Part shown: positions 30,968 through 37,161 of the stretch, piece after piece
Layout: every line of letters begins with the position of its first letter
How positions within the stretch are numbered: position 1 is the first letter of the stretch
Assembly (NCBI GenBank): GCA_037890055.1
Contig: JBBKBD010000020.1
DNA length: 37,161 nt
From: Mediannikoviicoccus sp037890055
GTDB lineage: Bacteria; Bacillota; Clostridia; Tissierellales; Peptoniphilaceae
Strand: one strand, 5' to 3'
Notes under the pieces: generated by a model
Database searches by the model: none
What the model was told of the DNA's origin: nothing
Seen by the model: only the letters and a program-made list of their open reading frames with translations
Translations under genes and position numbers: made by a program

Positions 30968-31352
30968 ATTATCTGAAAGAATAAAGTTCTTAAGAGAAAA
31001 AGAAGACTTGAATCAAAAAGAATTTGCAAAGAAAATGAACATTTCTCGTTCCACAGCTTCTATGTATGAATCTGGAAAAAACACACCTCCAGATGATATT
31101 AAGATTGCTATGGCTAAATATTTTAACGTTAGTTTAGACTACCTTATGGGTTTAACAAATGACCCTACCCCTTCAAAACAGATGACAGATGATTTCGCAA
31201 ATATTTTAGAGGAAGTAGATTTTGTTTTAGAAAATACACCATCTCTAATGCTTCATGGAAATGTTATGGACGATGAGACCAGAGAATTATTACAAGCTTC
31301 ACTAAAAATGGCAATGATAATTTCTAAAACTAAAGCTGGTGAAAATGAGTAA
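30960..31352 (+). CDS. XRE repressor 2 of the array
   Basis: This 130-aa paralogue overlaps repressor 1 by 8 nt (ATGAGTAA). The sequence outside the recognition helix is close to repressor 1 (PPDDIKIAMAKYFNVSLDYL; LDYLMG; MDDETRELLQASLKMAMIIS). The HTH differs (EFAKKMNISRSTASMYESGK), so the DNA target is probably different. Coupled translation makes a fixed ratio with repressor 1 likely. Confidence 0.85.
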   Translation: MSKLSERIKFLREKEDLNQKEFAKKMNISRSTASMYESGKNTPPDDIKIAMAKYFNVSLDYLMGLTNDPTPSKQMTDDFANILEEVDFVLENTPSLMLHGNVMDDETRELLQASLKMAMIISKTKAGENE

Positions 31353-31737
31353 ATTATCCGAAAGAATAAAATTTTTAAGAGAACAATTAAATTTAACACA
31401 GAAAGATTTTGCCGAAATACTTGGTATAACTCAGGCTAATTTATCGCAATTTGAAAAAGATTGCAGAATACCTCCTGATGAAATTAAAATCAAAATGGCA
31501 GACTTTTTTAAGGTCGATTTGGATTATTTAATGGGAAGAACTGATATACCTAATCATATAAAAGAAGATAAATTAGACATATCAGAATCTATTAAAGATT
31601 TGGATTATACACTTGAACACACTCCTAACTTAGTTTTACATGGAGAGGTATTAGATGATGAAACTAAGAAACTACTACAATCTTCACTAAAGACAGCTAT
31701 TTTAATTACTGAAAGGAAAAAAGATGAAAAAAGTTAA
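31345..31737 (+). CDS. XRE repressor 3 of the array
   Basis: The ATG at 31345 is chosen because it repeats the ATGAGTAA junction of the previous gene. A GTG two codons upstream also exists. The 130-aa product starts with the same MSKLSERIKFLRE as repressor 2 but has another HTH (KDFAEILGITQANLSQFEKD) and a C-terminus (LDDETKKLLQSSLKTAILIT) that is more divergent. It appears to be a further copy in the tandem duplication. Confidence 0.83.
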   Translation: MSKLSERIKFLREQLNLTQKDFAEILGITQANLSQFEKDCRIPPDEIKIKMADFFKVDLDYLMGRTDIPNHIKEDKLDISESIKDLDYTLEHTPNLVLHGEVLDDETKKLLQSSLKTAILITERKKDEKS

Positions 31738-32317
31738 ATTTTCAAGAAAAGAAGCGGCATTATACGAAAGTGCAATTTCAGGATATTATGAAACTATTGA
31801 AAAAATATCTAAAATACATAAAACTAATCCCTCTATAGATGATATCAATAACAAAATTGACTTATATGGTGAAAATATTTCATGCTTGATACATTGTGTT
31901 AATTTCTGGAAAAAAGTTGAAACAGACATACCTCCAAATATTCCTGCACGAGATGAAGCAGTTGATTTCTTGATGAGAATTTATTATTTCAAAGATGCAA
32001 GAATGGTAGTTGATAAATTAAATGAAATTGGATTATACTCTGAAAATTTAGGTCAATCAGTAGGCAGGATTAAAATAAAAAGCTATAAAGATGAAATAGA
32101 TAAAATTAAATTATATGAAGACACATCTAAAAAGGTAATTAGTTTTATAAAAAATAATTCAGGTATGGAGCAATCTAAACTGAGAAAAGAATTATCCAAT
32201 TTAGATAAAGATGCTTTAACTTGGGTTTTAAATAGAACATATTTTATAAAGAAAGAAAAAAAAGGAAATAAAAATTACATTTATTTAGTTGAAGGTTGGT
32301 GCTTTAATGGACTTTAA
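31724..32317 (+). CDS. Unknown lysogeny-module protein (197 aa, possible winged helix)
   Basis: I do not recognise the family. Residues ~1-130 are helical (RKEAALYESAISGYYETIEK; FWKKVETDIPPNIPARDEAV). Residues ~143-190 look like a small winged helix: SKKVISFIKNNSGMEQSKLR, then LNRTYFIKKEKKGNKNYIYL. It starts inside the end of repressor 3 (14-nt overlap, AAAGGAAAAAAG before the ATG) and its stop overlaps repressor 4, so it belongs to the immunity operon. It could be a co-regulator, an antirepressor or an accessory defence gene. I have no basis to choose. Confidence 0.65.
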   Translation: MKKVKFSRKEAALYESAISGYYETIEKISKIHKTNPSIDDINNKIDLYGENISCLIHCVNFWKKVETDIPPNIPARDEAVDFLMRIYYFKDARMVVDKLNEIGLYSENLGQSVGRIKIKSYKDEIDKIKLYEDTSKKVISFIKNNSGMEQSKLRKELSNLDKDALTWVLNRTYFIKKEKKGNKNYIYLVEGWCFNGL

Positions 32318-32693
32318 AGACAAATTAAAACAGCTAAGGAAAGACAGTAAATTAAGTCAATCAGAATTTGGAAAACTATTTAATCTTTCAGGAAATGCTA
32401 TTGGATGTTATGAACGTGGTGAACGTGAACCTTCAATAGAATTACTTAATGAAATTTCGAAAAAATTTGATTTGAGTATGGATTATCTTGTAGGTGATAA
32501 ACCTAAAACAAATAAAAAAGAAGATGTAGGCAGTAAAATTATTGATATTGAAAAAGACTTAAGCAATTTTAAAGAATTACAGTTTTTAGGAACTGATTTA
32601 GACGACACTACTAGAGAATTATTAATTGACAGTTTAAGGCAGGCAATTAAGATTGCCAAGGTTACTTCTATGAAGAAAAAAGGAGAGTTTTAA
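32307..32693 (+). CDS. XRE repressor 4 (ImmR-like, next to ImmA)
   Basis: The ATG at 32307 lies inside the end of the unknown gene (11-nt overlap). The 128-aa product has the XRE HTH (SEFGKLFNLSGNAIGCYERG) and FDLSMDYLVGDK, with a C-terminus (LDDTTRELLIDSLRQAIKIA) clearly related to repressors 1-3. It is directly upstream of an ImmA-type peptidase, as ImmR is in ICEBs1, so it is the likeliest substrate. Confidence 0.8.
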   Translation: MDFKDKLKQLRKDSKLSQSEFGKLFNLSGNAIGCYERGEREPSIELLNEISKKFDLSMDYLVGDKPKTNKKEDVGSKIIDIEKDLSNFKELQFLGTDLDDTTRELLIDSLRQAIKIAKVTSMKKKGEF

Positions 32694-32699
32694 AGGACT

Positions 32700-33152
32700 T
32701 TGAGTACATTTAATATAAATACTCCTATAGGCAAATTAAACGACTACATGGATAGATTTCAGACTTCTAGTCCAGTAACTTTATGTAAAGAATTAGATAT
32801 TCCAATACTGGAATCTAATCTTGGAAATTTGTTTGGATACGCTATAGAAAATTATGGAGTATATGTTATAGGAGTTAATAATAAACTAAGTGAGCATGAA
32901 CGAATTTTTACAATAGCACACGAATTAGGACATATTATAGCAGATCATGATTTTAATGTTTTAGCTTTAAGAAAAAACACGATGCTTATAACTGATAAGT
33001 TTGAAATAGAAGCTAATAATTTAGCTGTGCATATGCTTTTAAAATATTATGATGTTGAGTTAGAAAATAAAACAATTACACAATTATCGTCATTGACTGG
33101 AATTAAAGAAGATATATTAATTACTTACTTTGATACAGTCAAATATTTTTAA
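32700..33152 (+). CDS. immA: ImmA/IrrE-type metallopeptidase
   Basis: The 150-aa protein has the metal-binding HExxH motif as HELGH at residues 74-78 (TIAHELGHIIADHDF), and downstream EIEANNLAVHML, whose Glu completes the site. ImmA cuts an XRE repressor and so lifts immunity in ICEBs1 and related prophages. The start is a TTG at 32700 with a poor ribosome binding site. It could be translated by coupling with the repressor upstream, whose stop is six bases before. Confidence 0.88.
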   Translation: MSTFNINTPIGKLNDYMDRFQTSSPVTLCKELDIPILESNLGNLFGYAIENYGVYVIGVNNKLSEHERIFTIAHELGHIIADHDFNVLALRKNTMLITDKFEIEANNLAVHMLLKYYDVELENKTITQLSSLTGIKEDILITYFDTVKYF

Positions 33153-33182
33153 CCTATTCAAGAACATTTGTTTGGAGGTAGT

Positions 33183-34277
33183 ATGAACATTTACAAGTAT
33201 ACCAAAGGAAAAAATAAAATTTATTATAAAATTCAGGGATACCTTGGTATAGACCCTGTTTCCAATAAAAAAAAATTTATTACACGTTCTGGATTTAAAA
33301 CTAAAACTGAAGCAAAAAATCACTTTGCAGAAGAAAAATATAAATTTCAAAAAAAGGTCGATATGATAAAAGGAGATATCACCTATCAGTATCTATATGA
33401 TATGTATATAGATTATTATAAAGATACAGTTAAAGAATCCACGTTTCAAAAGACCAAGACAATATTTGAAATAAATATTCTTCCAGTTTTTGGTGATTAT
33501 AAGGTCAAAAATATTACTCCTATAATGTGTCAGAATTTTTATAAAGATATCACAACTAAATATGTTTCAGGAGGTTCATATTTTAATTATGCCAAGTCCG
33601 TATTAGATTATGGCAATACTTTAAATATCGTCAATGTCAATCCTTTTGAAAATGTTTTAAAATCAAGAAAAAAAGAACGGTCAAAAGTCGCTAACTTTTT
33701 AGAGATAAAAGAAGTGCAGGACTTGTTAAATTCAATTGACGATATTATGTGGTACAATTATTTTAGATTGCTAATATTTACAGGATTGAGAAAATCAGAA
33801 GCATTAGCTTTGAATTGGTCTGATATAGACTTAAATTCAGGATATATAAAAGTTAGTAAGACACTAGCTATTGGTGAAGATTATAAATTAATGATATCGA
33901 CACCTAAAAGTCTAAGTTCCGTAAGAACTATTACACTTGATAAAAAAACTATTGAAGAGTTAAAAAAATATAAAGATATTTCAGGTAGTGATACAATTGT
34001 TTTTCCTTCAACTAAAAACACATATATAAATCCAAGCAGAGCTTCATCAGTATTGGATAAATATATTTCTAAGGCTAATATTAATAAAAACATAAGAGTT
34101 CACGATTTGCGACATACTCATGCAAGTTTACTTTATGCTTCTGGAATGGATATTAAATCCATACAAGAAAGATTAGGTCATGCAAATATAGATATCACTC
34201 TGGACACTTATACCCATTTAACAAAAGATATAAAGTTATCCAGCATTGAAAATTTTTCAAAATTCATAGATTTTTAA
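33183..34277 (+). CDS. int: Tyrosine-type integrase
   Basis: The ATG at 33183 is used because GGAGGT lies four bases upstream. The TTG start five codons before overlaps that site. The 364-aa protein begins with an arm-binding domain (IYYKIQGYLGIDPVSNKKKF), then a core-binding helical part, then the catalytic domain with R203 (FTGLRKSEALALNW), H307 and R310 (HDLRHTHAS), H333 (LGHANIDIT) and the nucleophile Y343 (DTYTHL). It is the last phage gene before the attachment site. Confidence 0.95.
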   Translation: MNIYKYTKGKNKIYYKIQGYLGIDPVSNKKKFITRSGFKTKTEAKNHFAEEKYKFQKKVDMIKGDITYQYLYDMYIDYYKDTVKESTFQKTKTIFEINILPVFGDYKVKNITPIMCQNFYKDITTKYVSGGSYFNYAKSVLDYGNTLNIVNVNPFENVLKSRKKERSKVANFLEIKEVQDLLNSIDDIMWYNYFRLLIFTGLRKSEALALNWSDIDLNSGYIKVSKTLAIGEDYKLMISTPKSLSSVRTITLDKKTIEELKKYKDISGSDTIVFPSTKNTYINPSRASSVLDKYISKANINKNIRVHDLRHTHASLLYASGMDIKSIQERLGHANIDITLDTYTHLTKDIKLSSIENFSKFIDF

Positions 34278-34290
34278 TGAAAAAATAGTA

Positions 34291-34311
34291 AAAGTTGGTA
34301 AAAAGTTGGTA
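34291..34311. repeat. AAAGTTGGTA direct repeats near att (possible integrase arm sites)
   Basis: AAAGTTGGTA occurs twice, at 34291-34300 and 34302-34311, with an 11-bp period (one helical turn) between the integrase stop and the attachment core. Such repeats are typical of arm-type integrase binding sites. Confidence 0.4.
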
Positions 34312-34359
34312 TAAAAAATTACAGTTATTGAGATTTAGCCATTATCTAAACTTTAAGAG

Positions 34360-34379
34360 GAATCTCCTCATCTCCACCA
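34360..34379 (+). other. Right attachment site: 3' fragment of a tRNA or tmRNA gene
   Basis: GAATCTCCTCATCTCCACCA reads as the end of a tRNA-like gene: T-loop GAAT, T-stem CTCCT, acceptor strand CATCTCC, discriminator A, CCA. No 5' part precedes it. A terminator follows at once. The integrase points at it. The body of the gene should lie beyond the left edge, where this core would be repeated as attL. tmRNA is likely from the CTCCACCA ending, but a tRNA is possible. Confidence 0.7.
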
Positions 34380-34384
34380 TAAAG

Positions 34385-34412
34385 AACAGGAACAAATGGT
34401 TCCTGTTTTTTA
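34385..34412 (+). terminator. Terminator of the tRNA-like gene
   Basis: AACAGGAAC (34385-34393) and GTTCCTGTT (34399-34407) form a perfect 9-bp stem with loop AAATG, followed by TTTTATTTT. It belongs to the host tRNA/tmRNA gene and is left on the right of the prophage. The integrase transcript may also end here. Confidence 0.9.
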
Positions 34413-34419
34413 TTTTCAC

Positions 34420-34442
34420 AAAAAAAGCAGGGTCGCCCCTGC
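34420..34442 (-). terminator. Terminator after the APH-like gene
   Basis: On the minus strand GCAGGG and CCCTGC form a 6-bp stem around GCGA, followed by seven T. It lies just after the stop codon of the APH-like gene, converging with the plus-strand terminator. Confidence 0.85.
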
Positions 34443-34444
34443 CA

Positions 34445-35299
34445 CTATTTCCTATACCAATTTGGATGTATATCTGAAAAGTCGTTATATATTTCTAATA
34501 TTCTATCAATTTTTTCATTTATTCTTTCATGATTTATGCTTTCATGCCCTTCAAACTCATCATAAAGATATTCAACAATTGTATACACAGCCATGGTTTT
34601 AAAAAATAAAATTGTGGAACAATCTTTAAAATATCCCTTTATCAAACCATTTACATAATCCAAATCCGAACTTTTTAAAAAGTTTAAATTCTTAAACTGA
34701 AAATATGGATCAGCCATTTGTTCAACTGTCAAATCTATATTTGAAAGCCTTCCTTCATCATCGAGATTAATATTTAAAATATCTTGAAGCCCCAATATCA
34801 AGCTTGGCTTTCTATCTGAAATCAAATATTTATTTTCATTTAAATAGTCCAAGATGATGTAGTCCTTAGGTCCTTCATGCTTTGACATATAGTAATTGTG
34901 TAAAAGCAAAACTATTCTGTGGTCAAAATTTTTTCTCCATTGGTCCCCTCTATTTTGAAACTCACAATGATATGTTTTTAAAAACTTTCCAAGCTCTTCA
35001 CCAAATTCAAAACTCTTTTCCCTTAATGGACTTCCCTCTTTCCACATCAAAAAGTTTTCGTCTTCTGAAAGTTTTCCATAAATAAACTTTGGTGCAAGTT
35101 TATTATTCTCAAATAAACTTTTCATCTTTTCAACCTTTTCATCCATAATATTTTTTTCATTTTCCGAAAAAGTTTTTAAGATAAATTTCTCGTTAGAGTT
35201 TAAAAGGATTTCATATTGTTTTTGCCCAGTTTCTTCAACGCTTTTTATGTCATCTATATTATAATTTTTTAAAACTTCTATCAAATTTTGTTCTATCAT
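34445..35299 (-). CDS. APH-fold kinase-like protein without its catalytic motif
   Basis: The ATG at 35299 follows AGGGGGTTTAGAA. A start ten codons further upstream would put that site inside the gene. The 284-aa product has the fold of aminoglycoside/choline phosphotransferase-like proteins. The place of the catalytic HGDxHxxN loop reads ILGLQDILN (168-176), so the His and the catalytic Asp are replaced by Leu. The following D189 (NIDL) is kept, and DPYF fits the GDP[YW] position. It is probably a pseudokinase or a different enzyme. It is host DNA, next to ptsI. Confidence 0.65.
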   Translation of the reverse strand: MIEQNLIEVLKNYNIDDIKSVEETGQKQYEILLNSNEKFILKTFSENEKNIMDEKVEKMKSLFENNKLAPKFIYGKLSEDENFLMWKEGSPLREKSFEFGEELGKFLKTYHCEFQNRGDQWRKNFDHRIVLLLHNYYMSKHEGPKDYIILDYLNENKYLISDRKPSLILGLQDILNINLDDEGRLSNIDLTVEQMADPYFQFKNLNFLKSSDLDYVNGLIKGYFKDCSTILFFKTMAVYTIVEYLYDEFEGHESINHERINEKIDRILEIYNDFSDIHPNWYRK

Positions 35300-35333
35300 T
35301 TCTAAACCCCCTATGTATGAGGAATACAATTTA

Positions 35334-35361
35334 ATCTTAACATATTATTAAACTATTTCAA
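35334..35361 (-). promoter_or_regulatory. Promoter of the APH-like gene
   Basis: On the minus strand TTGAAA (35356-35361) and TAAGAT (35334-35339) lie 16 nt apart, about 35 nt before the chosen start. It separates this gene from ptsI, which has its own terminator. Confidence 0.55.
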
Positions 35362-35405
35362 ATAATAAGCACGAAGATTAGTTTGACCAAAATTTTATCT
35401 ACATT

Positions 35406-35428
35406 AAAAAGGCCTGCACATGCAAGCC
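35406..35428 (-). terminator. Terminator after ptsI
   Basis: On the minus strand GGCTTGC and GCAGGCC form a 7-bp stem (one G-U) around ATGT, followed by TTTTT. It lies 9 nt after the ptsI stop. Confidence 0.85.
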
Positions 35429-35436
35429 CTCTATCT

Positions 35437-37137
35437 TTAACTTTCTTTTTTTATTCTTTCTTCAATTTCCTTGGTTGTGGTTAAGTTTAATATTTCATTC
35501 GCAAACTCTTCCGCCTCTTTTAAGGAAGTGTTTCTAATAATATCCTTTATCTTTGCAACCTTTGGTCCAGGCACAGAAAACTCATCAAGGCCCATACCAA
35601 GTAACATCTTAGTTGCACTTGGGTCTCCTGCAAAGCCTCCACACATTCCAGTCCACTTACCATGTTCATGTGATATATCGATAACTCTTTTTATCATTCG
35701 AAGAACTGCCTTGTTGTAAGTTGAATAGAGATTTGAAATTTTTTCGTTTCCTCTGTCCACCGCCAACACATATTGTGTTAGGTCATTTGTTCCAATACTA
35801 AAGAAGTCCACATATTTTATTAAGTCGTCTGCGATTATACTCGAAGCCGGAGTTTCTACCATTATACCAACTTCAATTTCTTCATTGAACTCTTCTTTTC
35901 TTTCTCTTAAATCACATTTTACTTTTTCAAGAATTTCATTAAATTTAATGATTTCATCAACGGAGATAACCATTGGAAGAAGAATTTTTATATCACCATA
36001 TTTTGACGCCCTAAGAATTGCCCTAAGCTGTGTTTCAAAAACATCAAGCATATCAAAACAAATTCGTAACGCTCTCCAGCCTAAAAATGGATTGTCCTCT
36101 TGAGGGAACTCAAAATATGAAAGGGATTTGTCTCCACCAATATCCAGTGTCCTTATAACTAGAGTGTTTCCATTTAATAGTTCTGCAGCCTTTTTATAAA
36201 CATTAAACTGTTCCTCTTCCGTAGGAAAGTGGGTATTACCCATATATAAGAACTCTGTTCTAAAAAGTCCAACAGAACTTGCGCCCTTTTCAATTCCATC
36301 TTCAAGGTCTTCAAGGTTTCCAATATTAACTGCAACTTCCACCTTTTTCCCATCCGGCGTAATTGAATCTTCATTTTTATATTTTTCAAGCCTTTCCTTT
36401 TCTTCCTTTTGCTCCTGTATAAGCTTTTTATATTCTTCAACTGTCTCTTCGTCAGGATTTACAAAAAGCTCTCCATTGTTATCGTCAATTATGATTAGGT
36501 CGCCGTCTTTAACAACCTTTGTAACATTTTTCATTCCAACAAGAGCAGGTATGCCCAGTGTCTGCGCAATTATGGACGTGTGGGCTGTCTTTCCTCCAAG
36601 GTCCATACAAAAACCTATAACATTGTCCCTGTCCATTACCGAAGTGTCCGTTGGCGTTAGCTCCTCTGCCACTATTATGCTATCCTTTGGCAGTGGAAAT
36701 AACTTTTGTGGCTTTACTCCTTTTAATATATGAAGAAGCCTCTCTCCAATATCCTTATAGTCCACAGCACGCTCTTTTAAATATGGATCGTCAAGACCTT
36801 CAATGGTCGCAACCATTTCTGCAATGGAATTTACTAAAGCACTTTCCACATTTTCACTTTCATCAATTTTTCCATTGACAGTGTCTATTAGATATGGATC
36901 GTCAAGCATGCCAATGTGGGCTTCGACGACATTTTTTTGAGCATCGGTGTCAATTTCTAAATTACTTAAATATTCACGGTACTCATCTAATGCATCTTTA
37001 AATTTATTTTTTTCCTCAGGTATTTTATCTTCGTCAATCTTTTTATTGTTCACTTCAAGTTTGTCCTTAATAAAAAGATACGCTCTTCCTAATACGACTC
37101 CCTCTGACGCAACAATACCCTTTAATGTATTTGCCAT
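35437..37137 (-). CDS. ptsI: PTS enzyme I (phosphoenolpyruvate-protein phosphotransferase)
   Basis: This 566-aa protein takes phosphate from PEP and passes it to HPr, the first step of sugar uptake by the PTS. The phosphohistidine domain has GGKTAHTSIIAQTLGIPALV with active-site H186. The PEP-binding TIM barrel includes GLFRTEFLYM, ILLPMVISVDEI, DFFSIGTNDLTQYVLAVDRG and GMCGGFAGDPSATKML, where the Cys of CGG is the second catalytic residue. The length is the normal one. GAGGTG precedes the ATG. It is a chromosomal core gene and fixes the host side of the junction. Confidence 0.97.
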   Translation of the reverse strand: MANTLKGIVASEGVVLGRAYLFIKDKLEVNNKKIDEDKIPEEKNKFKDALDEYREYLSNLEIDTDAQKNVVEAHIGMLDDPYLIDTVNGKIDESENVESALVNSIAEMVATIEGLDDPYLKERAVDYKDIGERLLHILKGVKPQKLFPLPKDSIIVAEELTPTDTSVMDRDNVIGFCMDLGGKTAHTSIIAQTLGIPALVGMKNVTKVVKDGDLIIIDDNNGELFVNPDEETVEEYKKLIQEQKEEKERLEKYKNEDSITPDGKKVEVAVNIGNLEDLEDGIEKGASSVGLFRTEFLYMGNTHFPTEEEQFNVYKKAAELLNGNTLVIRTLDIGGDKSLSYFEFPQEDNPFLGWRALRICFDMLDVFETQLRAILRASKYGDIKILLPMVISVDEIIKFNEILEKVKCDLRERKEEFNEEIEVGIMVETPASSIIADDLIKYVDFFSIGTNDLTQYVLAVDRGNEKISNLYSTYNKAVLRMIKRVIDISHEHGKWTGMCGGFAGDPSATKMLLGMGLDEFSVPGPKVAKIKDIIRNTSLKEAEEFANEILNLTTTKEIEERIKKES

Positions 37138-37161
37138 TTTTCACCTCAATTGGCTTTGCCA

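Noticed and set aside
34295..34602. Plus-strand ORFs over the attachment site and the end of the APH-like gene
   Set aside because: They run through the tRNA-like remnant, two terminators and an antisense coding region. They have no ribosome binding site.
36174..36440. 88-aa minus-strand ORF inside ptsI
   Set aside because: It is a shifted frame of a well-conserved ptsI region and is a Lys/Arg-rich translation without a start signal.

Overview
The window is most of an integrated temperate siphophage, followed on the right by a short piece of host chromosome. The DNA is very AT-rich. Nearly all genes have strong AGGAGG-type ribosome binding sites, and TTG or GTG starts occur. With the host ptsI gene, this points to a low-GC Gram-positive anaerobe (Clostridia/Tissierellia-like). 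The genus is not determinable from what I can see.

Layout from right to left, which is the direction of lytic transcription. Positions 34385-37161 are host: enzyme I of the PTS (ptsI), an APH-like kinase-fold gene lacking its catalytic motif, and their terminators. Positions 34278-34410 are the right attachment junction: a 3' fragment of a tRNA-like gene (tRNA or tmRNA) ending in CCA, followed by that gene's own terminator. The other end of the prophage (attL, holin, lysin, rest of the baseplate) lies off the left edge. Positions 30575-34277 (+ strand) are the lysogeny module: three tandem paralogous XRE repressors, an unknown 197-aa protein, a fourth paralogous XRE repressor, an ImmA-type metallopeptidase and a tyrosine integrase. 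Positions 30426-30574 are the divergent control region with repeated TTCATGAA operators.

Positions 18596-30425 (- strand) are the early module: Cro-like and Xis-like regulators, many small unknown genes, Gam-like and Erf-like recombination proteins, a Lin1244-type replication initiator with candidate iterons, a DnaC-type loader, a NinB-like protein, HNH, a DUF1064 nuclease, a DUF3310 protein, MazG-like, SSB and an ArpU/RinA-like late regulator. At 18502-18599 a consensus promoter is followed within about 40 nt by an intrinsic terminator. This is the probable late control point.

Positions 1-18485 (- strand) are the late module, in the order of Listeria A118-like phages: ParB-methyltransferase (interrupted at a G10 tract), small and large terminase, A118-type portal, minor capsid protein, GP20 scaffold, capsid, connector and completion proteins, tail tube, chaperones, tape measure, distal tail, tail endopeptidase and a BppU-like baseplate protein cut by the window edge.

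The most unusual points are the G10 tract that breaks the methyltransferase and looks like a phase-variation switch, the four-member repressor array with ImmA, a candidate small RNA transcribed against the early operon at 28247-28303, the promoter-terminator leader of the late operon, and candidate iterons inside the replication gene.
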